DNA of 64,000 nucleotides from JAAELZ01 sp965237485 (GCA_965237485.1 CBDEFQ010000006.1:1-64000); one strand, 5' to 3'; shown: positions 34,985-45,934, counted from the stretch's first letter. Numbers and translations: made by a program. The notes: generated by a model from the sequence alone, not told the origin.

Positions 34985-36251
34985 TAGATCTCTCTTGAAG
35001 CTGCACACCACTTAGGAACTATGACCTAAAATTCAATCACACTAAAGTTCAGCAATTAACGCCGAAATTTCTGCTTTCCATTGAGGCGCATCTAAGTTTG
35101 CTTTCGCTCTACTTCTCAATAAAAACATTTTCAGCACATTCGGTAGTGACGCGAGATCATTTTCTCCCAGACGTAAAAAGGAAATAAAATCCGCTATGGC
35201 TAATGGAACGATGTTTAAATTTATTTTGCTGTCATTAGCAAAATACCAATCACCGTATTTGAAAGTGTGCGCGGTGTTACTATCTATAGTTACCGCTATA
35301 AATAGGCCGTAGACTTCCTTTCCCGAACTAGCGTGTATTTCTGCATGTTTGGCTACATGGCGGCGAACTGGCTCACCTTCGGTTGCTTCTTGCCTAGATG
35401 ATAAAGTCAAAGTAACCTCAACGACTATCACCATATCTTCAAACTCAAATATCATGTCGGCATCTCCGCCAGAGGCTGTATTAGTCGGCAGAAAATCTTG
35501 ATCTATGTGGAATCTCCGTGCTTCCCATGGATTATTCGTTAAGGAATTCATTGCTAGGAATGATCGCCACACCGCCCATTCTAAGTAAGCGGGAGCTTCG
35601 CCTTGAGGCACATTTAATCTTTGCCCATCAGGTGTTGTTGCTCTGCGTGCTCGTGTAGTTAGCACTTCTAACCATGTTGTTATTTCAGGTACTTGATTGG
35701 CTTGCTGCCTTGCATACTCTAGTTCTTCCAATTTAATAAGTTGATCTTCCAGCTCATGACGTCTCTGGGCAATTTCGATCTCTCCAAGGTTGTTAGGAGC
35801 TGTTTGAACATTGCCGCCCATCGTCTGAATCCTCGCGGTTAGATCTTGGATTACTTCTATAGCAGCACTGCGATTATCAGTAGGTAATCTAGCTCCTTGC
35901 CATAGTTGTTCGAAATAGCCATTAGGCTCTAATGGCCTCCACTCTTCTCCAGCCAAAATCTCAACCAATCTTTGGCGTACCGGGGCGATAGCAATCCCAC
36001 GCCCTTTAGCTCGAAACAATCCTGTCGCCTTTAAATATCGAATTGTTAGGTCAGCATAGTCTTTGAGTGTCCCAGCCTTTGTGTTTACATTTTTTGCTTC
36101 AGGATATAGTTCTGCAATCAACCTATTCGTAAGATTTCGCTTAAACCGCCTGATGTTTCCTATATTGTTCGCTCTGTTTTTTCGATAGTCCACTATCTGG
36201 CCAACAACCTGGTCTACACCTTGTTCTATTGTTTGTGTTTGTACAAAAAGC

Positions 36252-37525
36252 CACTGCTGTCCCGTTAACACTAAAGAAACAGGCCTGATTTTCTCTCAAT
36301 TTGATAAAATACGTTTAGCGATAAACCGTTGAATCAAATAGGAAAATCAGACCATGTCACATTGTAATACCGTTCTAAATCAAATACTCAAAATTGTTCC
36401 GAGACATGAATTCGAGGCACTCGCAATTCAACATCATTCGGGGCGTTCATTCCGCAGAGCGTCTCGTTGGTCACAGTTCGTGAGCCTGACTATAGCTCAA
36501 TTGACTGGCCGTCATAGCTTGCGTGATATTGTTGATAATGTCAGTGCTCAATCACACCGCTTGTATCATCTTGGTAGTGCAGTGTTAACGCGGTCCAATC
36601 TTTCACGCATCAATGAGAACAAGCCTTCGAGCCTTTATGAAGCGCTATTCTCTCAATTACTCAAGTGCTGTCAGAGCAAAACGCCAGGGCATAACTTTCG
36701 TTTCAAGAATCCCCTGTATTCGCTGGACTCATCTACCATTGATCTGTGCTTATCGGTTTTCCCATGGGCAGACTTTCGATCAACTAAAGGGGCAATCAAA
36801 CTGCATGTAGGCCTGAATCATGATGGTTACTTACCTGAGTTTGTTAATATCACCGAGGGTAAATGTGCTGATGTCACTGCGGGCAGGAAAGTAGCTTTCC
36901 CGAAAGGCAGCATTGTAGTTATTGACCGTGGATACAACGACTATGCCTGGTATAAGCAATTGAATGACAAGGGAATATACTTTGTCACACGATTAAAGAA
37001 GAATGCTGCATACCGCCTTATCAAGCGACATAGTGTACGCAAGGGAACGGGACTTAGCAGTGATCAAACGATTGAATTCACGGGGGTCAAAGCAGCAAAG
37101 GAGTGTTCGATTCGATTACGCCGTATTGGTTATCGCGATGCCACTACAGGCAAGCATTATGTGTTTTTAACCAACCCCTTTAAGCTCAGTGCTCAAACTA
37201 TCGCCGATATTTATAAAGCCAGATGGCAGGTGGAATTATTCTTCAAGTGGATCAAGCAGAACTTAAAGGTGAAGTCATTTATCGGCACCAGCAAGAACGC
37301 AGTATTGACCCAAATATGGATTGCGTTATGTATTTACCTAATACTGATGTTCATCAAATTGCAGTCGAAGGCGGGCAAAACGATGCAACAAATATTGAGG
37401 GTATTGCAGCTTAATTTGTTTGAAAAACGTGATTTAATGGCACTGTTGCGAGGGGACCCGATGCATCACCCAAACCTTAACCCTAATCAATTTTCGTTGC
37501 TGTGAAAGTTAACGGGACAGCAGTG
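36252..37525 (+). mobile_element. IS4-family insertion sequence, intact copy (1274 bp)
   Basis: The ends CACTGCTGTCCCGTTAAC and GTTAACGGGACAGCAGTG are perfect 18-bp inverted repeats. A perfect 9-bp duplication ACAAAAAGC flanks it (36243-36251, 37526-37534), which fits IS4-family target duplications. It splits the restriction nuclease gene. Confidence 0.96.
36354..37505 (+). CDS. IS4-family DDE transposase
   Basis: 383 residues. The N-terminal region (SRWSQFVSLTIAQLTGRHSLRDI) is of the DUF4372 type. The DDE core has Asp in LYSLDSSTIDL, Asp in VVIDRGYNDY and the YREK-like box with Glu in YKARWQVELFFKWIKQNLKVK. Apart from the lost 5' part, the remnant at 6962 matches at nearly every residue. 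Probably active. Confidence 0.93.
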   Translation: MSHCNTVLNQILKIVPRHEFEALAIQHHSGRSFRRASRWSQFVSLTIAQLTGRHSLRDIVDNVSAQSHRLYHLGSAVLTRSNLSRINENKPSSLYEALFSQLLKCCQSKTPGHNFRFKNPLYSLDSSTIDLCLSVFPWADFRSTKGAIKLHVGLNHDGYLPEFVNITEGKCADVTAGRKVAFPKGSIVVIDRGYNDYAWYKQLNDKGIYFVTRLKKNAAYRLIKRHSVRKGTGLSSDQTIEFTGVKAAKECSIRLRRIGYRDATTGKHYVFLTNPFKLSAQTIADIYKARWQVELFFKWIKQNLKVKSFIGTSKNAVLTQIWIALCIYLILMFIKLQSKAGKTMQQILRVLQLNLFEKRDLMALLRGDPMHHPNLNPNQFSLL

Positions 37526-38046
37526 ACAAAAAGCTGGAACTCCGTGAATGAAAGAAAAGGCTCCACACCTCCTTCTGCGAGTGTTGTGATAATTTGGACG
37601 ACAAACCTAAGCGGTGAAAAACACTCAAAGTTATATCTGTTTTCTAGTGCGCTAGGTATTTGATAAGTTACCAAAGAGCGTAAAAAGCACTCTTGTTGAG
37701 AGGCCGTTATTTCTGCCTCTATTAATCGTGCTCCATTCGGAGTAATGATATATGGTGGATAGTTTGTGCCGAAAGTTCTATCTGGAGTAATAAACCCTAG
37801 TTGTTCCAGAGCAGACCGCCACTTCCTGCCAAGATCACCATACCCCTCTGTTTCTCCATTAGCAATTCTTTCGACAAAAACTACTCCGTGATCATGGAGT
37901 AGTTTAGAAAAACGCAATTCGCTTTCGACGCCCCCAAAGTTTCGCCTACCTAGATTTCCAATTAAGTTGGAGTTGGCCAGAGCCTCTAGTGCAAACTTCA
38001 ATCTATAGGGGGTTCTTACTGTTGTGTTTCCTATATGCCAAGCCAT

Positions 38047-39945
38047 TTAGTATCCAATAAATAGGTACTCCTTAACGGAGTTATTGTTGTCCTTAGTTTT
38101 ATGCCTTTGATTGCCAAAACTATATTTGTAATCCACATCTACGACATCCACATGAGCCTTATATTTGGACAGTAGATCAATAATCTGCTCCCTTGTCGGC
38201 AGTGAGTTTGATGAATATGAAACCAACAAGATACTATCCTGAAATTTACGAAAGAGTTTGTCAAAAGCATCTTCAGCTCCAATACGGGAGCTAAAAGGGG
38301 TGGGGTAACTTTTAAATTTTTTGGTTTGTGTGTGCCATTGCATTTCAACATTTTTCCAGTCACATGCTAAACCCTCCACAAAATGATATCGGCGAACATA
38401 TTCATTATCTGAGTGAGGACTGTAATACGGAGGATCCATATAGACCATATCTGGTTTTGTCCGAATGGACATGGCATCACCGCGCCGAGACTTATGTTTT
38501 CTTTGATTATCGAAAACCGCTCCGTTTATTAGCTCAATCGCTTCTTTGATATGTTCTTCCAAGGACTTTTTAAGGTCTGCTCGCCCGTCATCGTAACGAA
38601 AACCAGTATATGTGAAAATTCCACGAGGGCGTTTTTTTATGCAAGCACGAATTAGCGCAGACATTGCAATTGCTCTTTTATATCGGTTCCTTAACCGTTT
38701 TATGTTTGCTCGCACGATGTCTATTAATTGATTCTCTTTATCATTGAAGTAGATCCCTGAAAACGTATCTGTAACAAAAAAATCTACTTTATCGCCCTGA
38801 ATAAATAGACGAGACACCTCACTTTCTGACAACGTTTGATCATCATTTTCAATCAGGGCTGTTGTTTGAATTGAGCTCATTGCCATATAGTCATTGGTAA
38901 AGACTCTTTTTCCCATTGACTTAAAAAGATAAGAAACGACTCCCGAGCCAGAGAAAAGATCTAAAATTGAATCAAAGTCGAAATGTTTAGAAATGTCTTG
39001 AATATAAGGCAAAAGCTTTGTTTTTGACCCCATATAGCGAGTCGAGGGGTATAGCACTACTTGAGAATTCAACGAGTCTGGTACGGGACGGATATCAAAG
39101 TGCTTTTTTGGGGAAGCGTAAACAATCACGTCCTGCCCAGTTCGACCGTTTGCCTTGCTGTTGATGTGCCGTCTTGTATTTATAACTTTTATTTTGAACT
39201 TATTGTACTGCTCGTGCACTAGGGGGTGGTTTGAATTAGTCAAAATAACTGTACATCCAAGCTCATGAAGTCTTTTAACTTCCTCGGCAAGCTCCCTGTG
39301 ATCCTCTTCATAAAACTGTTCTTTTGTATACCGTTTAAAATCTGCGTATTTCGATATAGGAAGATATGGTGGATCAAGAAATACTAAGTCCCCCTCTCTT
39401 GCATGCTTTTTAAGAACAGTCTTATAGTCACCATGTGTGAAGATTTTTCCTTTTAGGGATTGCGATGCGAGTCGCAGATCTTCTGGCTTGCAAATGGTAG
39501 GTTTTTTATAATTCCCGAAAGGTACATTAAAGCCTCCCTGTCGGTTCACACGATAAAGGCCATTGAAACACGTTTTATTTAGGTAAAGTGTTCTGGCCGC
39601 TTGTTCCACAGGGCTTAGTCTTGATAAATCTTTTGCTCGAAGACTGTAAAAAAATTCTTTATCGTTCGGATATTCAGAAATCTCATTGATCAACTCTTCA
39701 ACATCCTCTGCAACAACGGTATAAAAATTAACGAGATCAGAGTTTAGGTCTGCTAAAACAGCTTGTTCAGGCAAGAGCGAAAAGAAAAAAGCCCCTCCAC
39801 CAAAAAAGGGCTCTATATACTTGCTATATGACTTGGGAACTAAATTGTGCAAATCACAAAGTAACTGGGTCTTACCTCCAGCCCACTTCAATATAAGCTT
39901 TGTTGAGGCAACGCTCCTTAATTTTTTTTGTTGAGCTATTTTCAA
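38047..39945 (-). CDS. Fused double-domain N6-adenine DNA methyltransferase of the AlwI-like system
   Basis: 632 residues with a TTG start. Two complete alpha-class methyltransferase modules are joined. The Dam-like first has WAGGKTQLL (21-29), EPFFGGGAFF and DPPY (191-194). The second has YMGSKTKLL (304-312), the SAM motif DLFSGSG (329-335) and DPPY (504-507). Fused pairs of this kind (as in M.FokI) modify the two strands of an asymmetric site, which suits a type IIS partner. The stop abuts the nuclease ATG with no gap. The TTG overlaps the target duplication of the IS4 inserted immediately upstream, so the native promoter is now 2.9 kb away. It may be expressed from an IS promoter or not at all. 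Confidence 0.85.
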   Translation of the reverse strand: MKIAQQKKLRSVASTKLILKWAGGKTQLLCDLHNLVPKSYSKYIEPFFGGGAFFFSLLPEQAVLADLNSDLVNFYTVVAEDVEELINEISEYPNDKEFFYSLRAKDLSRLSPVEQAARTLYLNKTCFNGLYRVNRQGGFNVPFGNYKKPTICKPEDLRLASQSLKGKIFTHGDYKTVLKKHAREGDLVFLDPPYLPISKYADFKRYTKEQFYEEDHRELAEEVKRLHELGCTVILTNSNHPLVHEQYNKFKIKVINTRRHINSKANGRTGQDVIVYASPKKHFDIRPVPDSLNSQVVLYPSTRYMGSKTKLLPYIQDISKHFDFDSILDLFSGSGVVSYLFKSMGKRVFTNDYMAMSSIQTTALIENDDQTLSESEVSRLFIQGDKVDFFVTDTFSGIYFNDKENQLIDIVRANIKRLRNRYKRAIAMSALIRACIKKRPRGIFTYTGFRYDDGRADLKKSLEEHIKEAIELINGAVFDNQRKHKSRRGDAMSIRTKPDMVYMDPPYYSPHSDNEYVRRYHFVEGLACDWKNVEMQWHTQTKKFKSYPTPFSSRIGAEDAFDKLFRKFQDSILLVSYSSNSLPTREQIIDLLSKYKAHVDVVDVDYKYSFGNQRHKTKDNNNSVKEYLFIGY

Positions 39946-40279
39946 TGTTATTTCACTGCTGTCCCGTTAACACTAAAGAAACAGGCTTGATTTTCTCTCA
40001 ATTTGATAAAATACGTTTAGCGATAAACCGTTGAATCAAATAGGAAAATCAGACCATGTCACATTGTAATACCGTTCTAAATCAAATACTCAAAATTGTT
40101 CCGAGACATGAATTCGAGGCACTCGCAATTCAACATCATTCGGGGCGTTCATTCCGCAGAGCGTCTCGTTGGTCACAGTTCGTGAGCCTGACTATAGCTC
40201 AATTGACTGGCCGTCATAGCTTGCGTGATATTGTTGATAATGTCAGCGCCGGCAATTTTCAGGGTAGTTGCACATTTTC

Positions 40280-41329
40280 CTACGCAGCCAATAATACTTC
40301 TTTTTGTGGGTTCAGCGCAACCGCACCACAAGGCCGCCAATTTCGGGTTTGGCCAGACCACCGATTAGGTTTTGCTGCTTTAGCTTCCTGATAAACAACT
40401 TCTCGTTTTGCTAATAGGGCACTATCTTCACCGCGATAACGCTGGCCAGGTGTAACGTAGCGTATAGCACTGTGACGATGTTCTTCGTTATACCATTGCA
40501 TAAACTTACCCACCCATTGGCGGGCGGCCTCTAAGCTATCGAAGCCTTGAGAAGGCCACGCAGGGCAATACTTTACCGTTCTAAACATGGATTCAATATA
40601 AGCGTTGTCATTGCTTACTCTTGGCCTTGAGTAAGAGGGCTTTATTCCTAATGCTTCTAACTTCGCTCTCATTGTGAACGATTTCATTGGGCTGCCATTA
40701 TCACTGTGTAAGACGGGCATGCCATCGCAGCTAGCCACTTTTAGAGCCGCCTGAGACATCAACTGCGCACCTAATTCACCGCTTTCAACAGGATGTACTT
40801 CCCAGTGAACGCCATAGCGACTGTAAAGGTCTTCTACCATGTACAGGTAATAATGCTTGCCAATAGTACGCGTCGCCAAATAGGTGATATCCCACATCCA
40901 CACAGCATTAGGTTTTAGTGCTATATGAGTATCGGGTGTTCGGGACTGCTTTTGTTTGGCGCGGCCGCGGTGCTTCAATTGCCCATGCGCCTTGAGAACT
41001 CGATAAAAGCTAGACTCGCTGGCCACATAAATACCTTTGTCAGCCAACTGCGGTACTATTTGCGACGGCGGCAAATGATTGTATGCCGATTCATTACATA
41101 TCGATAAAATGTGTTGCTGCTCTTGCTCGCTTAGTTTATTGCCAGGTACTGGCTTTTCTACCAAAGGACGTTGATCACTGCGGATACTATCTTCTCCTTT
41201 TGGCTTCCAACGTCTAAGCGTAGACTCGGCAAGGCCAACCAACTCACAAGCACTTGAACGCTTTGAACCTGCGTCTACTGCTTCATTAACATCATTGATT
41301 ACTTTAATGCGCGTCTGAGTCGTAATCAT
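40280..41329 (-). CDS. OrfB transposase of the 1628-bp IS, copy B
   Basis: 349 residues, the same sequence as the copy at 8726-9775, with the DDE residues in MWDITYL, HSDNGSPM and AYIESMFRTVKY. The ATG overlaps the orfA stop. Confidence 0.92.
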   Translation of the reverse strand: MITTQTRIKVINDVNEAVDAGSKRSSACELVGLAESTLRRWKPKGEDSIRSDQRPLVEKPVPGNKLSEQEQQHILSICNESAYNHLPPSQIVPQLADKGIYVASESSFYRVLKAHGQLKHRGRAKQKQSRTPDTHIALKPNAVWMWDITYLATRTIGKHYYLYMVEDLYSRYGVHWEVHPVESGELGAQLMSQAALKVASCDGMPVLHSDNGSPMKSFTMRAKLEALGIKPSYSRPRVSNDNAYIESMFRTVKYCPAWPSQGFDSLEAARQWVGKFMQWYNEEHRHSAIRYVTPGQRYRGEDSALLAKREVVYQEAKAAKPNRWSGQTRNWRPCGAVALNPQKEVLLAA

Positions 41330-41817
41330 ACTTCCTCGTCCTCCCAAAGCGCCTGAAACTTTTTTTGTAATACTAATAATGCGGCCGTTTCAGCCAAGGC
41401 TTTATCTTTGCGGCGCAGCTGGGTTTCTAGCTTCTTCTTGTCTTTTTTTAACGCACGTATTTCATCGCGCGCAACTTTAGGGCTAATGAGAGCCTCATCA
41501 ACACCATTAATACAAGCTTCTCGCCATTGCGTTATTTGAGTAGGGTATAGGCCTTTCTCTCGGCAATACGCAGATAATTCTTGTTCATTCATCGCAGCAG
41601 TTTCAAGAACTACGGTGAACTTAGTTTGGCAATCCCACTGATTAGATGAATCACTATTAGGCATTAAAACTCCTGATCGTCTGGCTTTATTTCGCCAATC
41701 ATACAAGGTTTGAACACTGATTCCTTCTTCTCTAGATATTTCTGCGAAGGACTGACTATTTGATGATAATAATTTAGATAAAACAGCTTCTCTTCGTTCT
41801 ACGCTATATTTCGGCAT
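41326..41817 (-). CDS. OrfA of the 1628-bp IS, copy B
   Basis: 163 residues, same protein as copy A. Here the upstream ATG seen in copy A reads ATA, which fixes MPKYSVERR as the real start. The A AAA AAG heptamer and GGGAGGA are conserved. Confidence 0.9.
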   Translation of the reverse strand: MPKYSVERREAVLSKLLSSNSQSFAEISREEGISVQTLYDWRNKARRSGVLMPNSDSSNQWDCQTKFTVVLETAAMNEQELSAYCREKGLYPTQITQWREACINGVDEALISPKVARDEIRALKKDKKKLETQLRRKDKALAETAALLVLQKKFQALWEDEEV

Positions 41818-42948
41818 GAGTATTTCTCCGCCGCCCCTTGTGAATTAAAATGTGTGCAACTACCCTGACGTCTGGGGGCGCTCAATCACACCGCTTGTAT
41901 CATCTTGGTAGTGCCGTGTTAACGCGGTCCAATCTTTCACGCATCAATGAGAACAAGCCTTCGAGCCTTTATGAAGCGCTATTCTCTCAATTACTCAAGC
42001 GCTGTCAGAGCAAAACGCCAGGGCATAACTTTCGTTTCAAGAATCCCCTGTATTCGCTGGACTCATCTACCATTGATCTGTGCTTATCGGTTTTCCCATG
42101 GGCAGACTTTCGATCAACTAAAGGGGCAATCAAACTGCATGTAGGCCTGAATCATGATGGTTACTTACCTGAGTTTGTTAATATCACCGAGGGTAAATGT
42201 GCTGATGTTACTGCAGGCAGGAAAGTAGCTTTCCCGAAAGGCAGCATTGTAGTTATTGACCGTGGATACAACGACTATGCTTGGTATAAGCAATTGAATG
42301 ACAAGGGAATATACTTTGTCACACGATTAAAGAAGAATGCTGCATACCGCCTTATCAAGCGACATAGTGTACGCAAGGGAACGGGACTTAGCAGTGATCA
42401 AACGATTGAATTCACGGGGGTCAAAGCAGCAAAGGAGTGTTCGATTCGATTACGCCGTATTGGTTATCGCGATGCCACTACAGGCAAGCATTATGTGTTT
42501 TTAACCAACCACTTTAAGCTCAGTGCTCAAACTATCGCCGATATTTATAAAGCCAGATGGCAGGTGGAATTATTCTTCAAGTGGATCAAGCAGAACTTAA
42601 AGGTGAAGTCATTTATCGGCACCAGCAAGAACGCAGTATTGACCCAAATATGGATTGCGTTATGTATTTACCTAATACTGATGTTCATCAAATTGCAGTC
42701 GAAGGCGGGCAAAACGATGCAACAAATATTGAGGGTATTGCAGCTTAATTTGTTTGAAAAACGTGATTTAATGGCACTGTTGCGAGGGGACCCGATGCAT
42801 CACCCAAACCTTAACCCTAATCAATTTTCGTTGCTGTGAAAGTTAACGGGACAGCAGTGATGTTATTTTGAATCGCTTTTGTATAATTAACGATAAACCA
42901 TTCACTCTAACCTAACAACCAGCTATTGGATATTTATATAAATAATTT

Positions 42949-44151
42949 GAGAGCGCAGCGTAACTCACGATTTTAGTTTGATATTTTCGAAGCACTCATT
43001 TTTTGAGCTATATTTGCCCAGTTTCGCGTATTCGATCATCATTTAGTCACTATTTTATCAATTCGAGCACCTAAGCCATATTAAAGGCACAACTATCCAG
43101 CATAGTGCCAATCAGGCAAGCCATACAAGCTTAAGAACTTAGCGCCTTTACGGATATTCGCTGCCATCGCCGCTAGGCCGTAAACAGTCTGGTTCTTCGC
43201 TAGCCCCATGAACCGAGTGCGAGCTAAACCATAATGCTGCTTGTAAGTCGCAAAGAGCCGTTCGCCACCTGCTCGCGTTACCGCAATAACTGCATTACGG
43301 GTACGGTCTGCATCTGACAACGGATTACCTCGATAGCCCTTGCGTTGAACCTGATCATCAATTCCAAGTTGCTCCAGTTTATCTCGCGTCTCCTCAGAAC
43401 TATACGCCGCATCAGCATATAGGGCAGTCTCATCGCCCAACAGCAATTCATCGCGCAGTTGGCTGTCATGAACATGCCCTGGCGTCACATTCTGGTGCTG
43501 AACAAACCCATCCTCATCAACTCCCGTATGCACTGAGTAGCCATAGGTAGACTTCTTTCGACCTCGGCTGTCATTTTTGACATGCCAGCTCGCTTCAGGG
43601 TCTCGCTTAGGCGTCCCATCTTTGCCGTTACCATTTCCAGAACGAGCCGCTTCTATAGGTGTTGCATCTATAATGTTGATGCGCCCCCTGCTCATAATAA
43701 TGTTCTTCGCTTCAAGTTGACGATTGATCTCACCTAGCAAGCGATCCCACAGTTCGTGCTCCATTAACTGGTTACGAAAGCGCCCAAGGGTCGAAGCTTC
43801 AGGTACATCGCCGCCTAACTCAAAGCGGCAAAACTTACGAAACAATAAATCTCTAAATAAGCACTGTGCTAACTCCCTATCCGACAGTTCATACCAAATT
43901 CCCAGCATCAAGCTGCGGAACAAACTAAGTAATGGATAACTAGGGCGGCCAGTAGTGCCAGCATAAATAGATGAAAGCAGTGTCTCTATTTCGCTCCAAT
44001 CTAATAGCACTTCTGTATCATCAAGACTATGCAGAATTGGATGATCCAAATCTGATCTTGATACTAATAAATCTCGTTGGGTGGCGAATGGTTTTTGCAT
44101 GCCTAATTTTAACAAATTATGTAGATACTCGATGAGTTATGCTGCACTCTC
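42949..44151 (-). mobile_element. IS5-family insertion sequence (1203 bp)
   Basis: The ends GAGAGCGCAGCGTAACTC and (read inward) GAGAGTGCAGCATAACTC differ at two positions. The flanks (ATTT on the left, TTAA on the right) do not give a clear target duplication. It lies between the promoter-side remnant of the restriction-modification locus (42869-42948) and the FG-GAP gene, whose apparent start codon lies inside its right end. Confidence 0.85.
43093..44100 (-). CDS. IS5-family transposase
   Basis: 335 residues from the ATG MQKPFATQRD; a TTG five codons earlier is possible. An N-terminal DUF772-type domain (YPLLSLFRSLMLGIWYELSD, then RKFCRFELGGDVPEASTLGRF) precedes the DDE core: Asp in RINIIDATPIEA, Asp in ALYADAAYSSEE and the Glu in GGERLFATYKQHYGL. 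The wording is typical of the IS5/IS1031 groups. Intact. Confidence 0.9.
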   Translation of the reverse strand: MQKPFATQRDLLVSRSDLDHPILHSLDDTEVLLDWSEIETLLSSIYAGTTGRPSYPLLSLFRSLMLGIWYELSDRELAQCLFRDLLFRKFCRFELGGDVPEASTLGRFRNQLMEHELWDRLLGEINRQLEAKNIIMSRGRINIIDATPIEAARSGNGNGKDGTPKRDPEASWHVKNDSRGRKKSTYGYSVHTGVDEDGFVQHQNVTPGHVHDSQLRDELLLGDETALYADAAYSSEETRDKLEQLGIDDQVQRKGYRGNPLSDADRTRNAVIAVTRAGGERLFATYKQHYGLARTRFMGLAKNQTVYGLAAMAANIRKGAKFLSLYGLPDWHYAG

Positions 44152-45632
44152 TTAATATAATTAGCCAAATAAAAATCACGGTAACGTTACGGTTGCTGGG
44201 GTCGCTGGTTCTGCTGGTTTATCCTGGTAGTGTTGCAGCTAGCAATCAGGGTTTTACTAAACCGGCAACGGCACAGACTCAGACTGCGTTATCTCAGCTA
44301 TCAAATTCGGCCCAAAAAAGCATTTTCCAGCAAATAGGAAGACCAGTATCGGCTGCGCCCGCTGGCTGGGGGCACAAGTTGGCGAGTGCCGAACCGCAAG
44401 CAAGCCTACCAAACGGTGTTCGGGGCTGATGGCCCGTCGTTATCACTGCTTAGTGGCGCACCGGCCTTAGACTTGCGTCTAGCTTCAATCAGCAATGGTC
44501 GGCAAAGCTTAAGTCCAGCAGTGCGGTCAATCCAGGTTGACCCAAACCAGGCCAACCGTCTGGTGTATCGGCGGGAGCATGCGGTTCAAGAATGGTATGT
44601 CAATCGAGCCCGCGGGGTAGAGCAAGGCTTCACACTCCAGCAACCGCTGTTTGGTGCAAAAGACGACCAATTATATATCGACTTAGCCGTAAACCAAGCG
44701 TGGAAGGTGACGGTGCAAGCAGGGAATATCTACTTCAAACAGGGGGCGTCACAGCTACGCTATAGCGGTCTGAAGGCTTGGGATGCCGAGGGTTCGCGTG
44801 CTGGGGCAGCCAAATGCAGCTGGGGGCAGATCAACACATCAGGCTGGAGATTAACATCCGAGATGCGCGCTATCCGGTGACCGTTGACCCGCTAATCGAG
44901 AACGAGGACCATAAATTAATGGCCAGCGATGCGGCGCAATATGATGAATTTGGCACCTCGGTGGCGGTGAGCGGCGACACGGTGGTGGTCGGGGTGCCCC
45001 TGAACGGTGACGCGGGGTATAGTTCAGGCTCGGCCTATGTATTTGATAAGGGCCTGGACGGAACCAATAGCTTAGGATTGGTAAGGAAGCTGACAGCCAG
45101 CGATGCGGCACAAGGTGATAAATTTGGCATCTCGGTCGCGGTGAGCGGCGACACGGTTGTTGTTGGGGCAGATGAGAACGAAGACGCGGGGAGTCAATCC
45201 GGCTCAGCATATGTATTCGATCGTGACCAGGGCGGAAACAATAACTTTGGCGAAGTAAAGAAGCTGACGGCCAGTGATGCGGCGCAAGCTGATTTATTTG
45301 GCGGCTCGGTCTCGATAAGCGGCGATACGGTGGTGGTTGGAGCGCATGGGAACGACGACGCGGGAAGTCGTTCCGGCTCGGCGTATGTATTCGGTCGCGA
45401 CCAAGGCGGGACCAATAATTTTGGTGAGGTAAAGAAGCTGACGACCAGCGATGCAGCCGTAAACGACGATTTTGGCCTTTCGGTCTCGATAAGCGGCGAT
45501 ACGGTGGTAGTCGGGGCGTGGGGTAATGAAGACGTAGGGAGTGCTGAAGTGGACCCCATGATTAGGACAGGTTGAAGGCCAAAATAAGGAGTTATTTTCT
45601 GTTTTATAATTGTTCAAAACGAGGAACAGAAA

Positions 45633-45914
45633 ATGAGTAAAAAGCGTAGAAACCATGCCCCACCATTCAAAGCCAAAGTTGCTCTTGCAGCAATCAAAGG
45701 TGATGAAACATTAAGCAATCTTGCTAGTCGTTATGACATCAATGCAAATCTTATCGTCAAGTGGAAGAAACAATTGCTCGATAGCTCAGCTGAAGTCTTT
45801 GCATCAGGCACAGGCTTATCTCCAAACCGAGAATCAGAGATTAAATCATTACAGGCAAAGATCGGTGAAATCACCATGGAAAACGATTTTTTATCAAAAG
45901 CGCTCGGTCATTAA
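45633..45914 (+). CDS. IS3-family OrfA, copy 2
   Basis: 93 residues, as in copy 1 but with ITMEND and a final histidine (KALGH, from GGTCAT in place of GGTCGT). The T TTT TTA heptamer is kept. Confidence 0.9.
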   Translation: MSKKRRNHAPPFKAKVALAAIKGDETLSNLASRYDINANLIVKWKKQLLDSSAEVFASGTGLSPNRESEIKSLQAKIGEITMENDFLSKALGH

Positions 45915-45934
45915 ACAGACCTGAGCGCAAAACT

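Larger units (their letters stand above)
35042..38046 (-). pseudogene. AlwI-like type IIS restriction endonuclease, split by an IS4-family element
   Basis: The ATG (38046) follows directly on the methyltransferase stop. The frame reads 38046-37526, is interrupted by the IS at 36252-37525, and continues 36242-35042. Removing the IS and one 9-bp duplication (ACAAAAAGC on the plus strand) rejoins FLSFTEFQLFV to QTQTIEQGVDQVV and gives about 573 residues. The C-terminal half has SGGDADMIFEFEDMVIVVEV, then TLTLSSRQEATEGEPVRRHV, the PD-(D/E)xK-like core typical of the AlwI/PleI/MlyI family of type IIS enzymes (GGATC or GAGTC class). The exact site is not readable. As it stands only fragments can be made, so the nuclease is presumably inactive. 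Confidence 0.8.
40250..41877 (-). mobile_element. IS3-family element of 1628 bp, copy B, nested in IS4
   Basis: Same ends and length as 8178-9805, opposite orientation, flanked by a 4-bp duplication GCGC (40246-40249, 41878-41881). Confidence 0.95.
40056..42839 (+). pseudogene. IS4-family transposase interrupted by the nested IS
   Basis: Codons 1-64 lie at 40056-40249, the rest at 41882-42839. Removing the nested IS and one GCGC duplication joins LRDIVDNVSA to QSHRLYHLGS exactly as in the intact copy at 36354. The distal half is otherwise intact (NHFKL variant). Confidence 0.93.
39954..42859 (+). mobile_element. IS4-family element, split by a nested 1628-bp IS
   Basis: Outer 9-bp duplications ATGTTATTT (39945-39953, 42860-42868) are perfect. 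The total of 2906 bp equals 1274 (IS4) + 1628 (nested IS) + 4 (nested duplication). Same orientation as the copy at 36252. Confidence 0.96.

Noticed and set aside
36252..42859. Composite transposon carrying the methyltransferase between two IS4 copies
   Set aside because: Each IS4 has its own, different 9-bp duplication (ACAAAAAGC and ATGTTATTT), so they inserted independently.
42869..43092. Extra gene between the split IS4 and the IS5 transposase
   Set aside because: Only AT-rich non-coding DNA: about 80 bp of host sequence followed by the IS5 left end.
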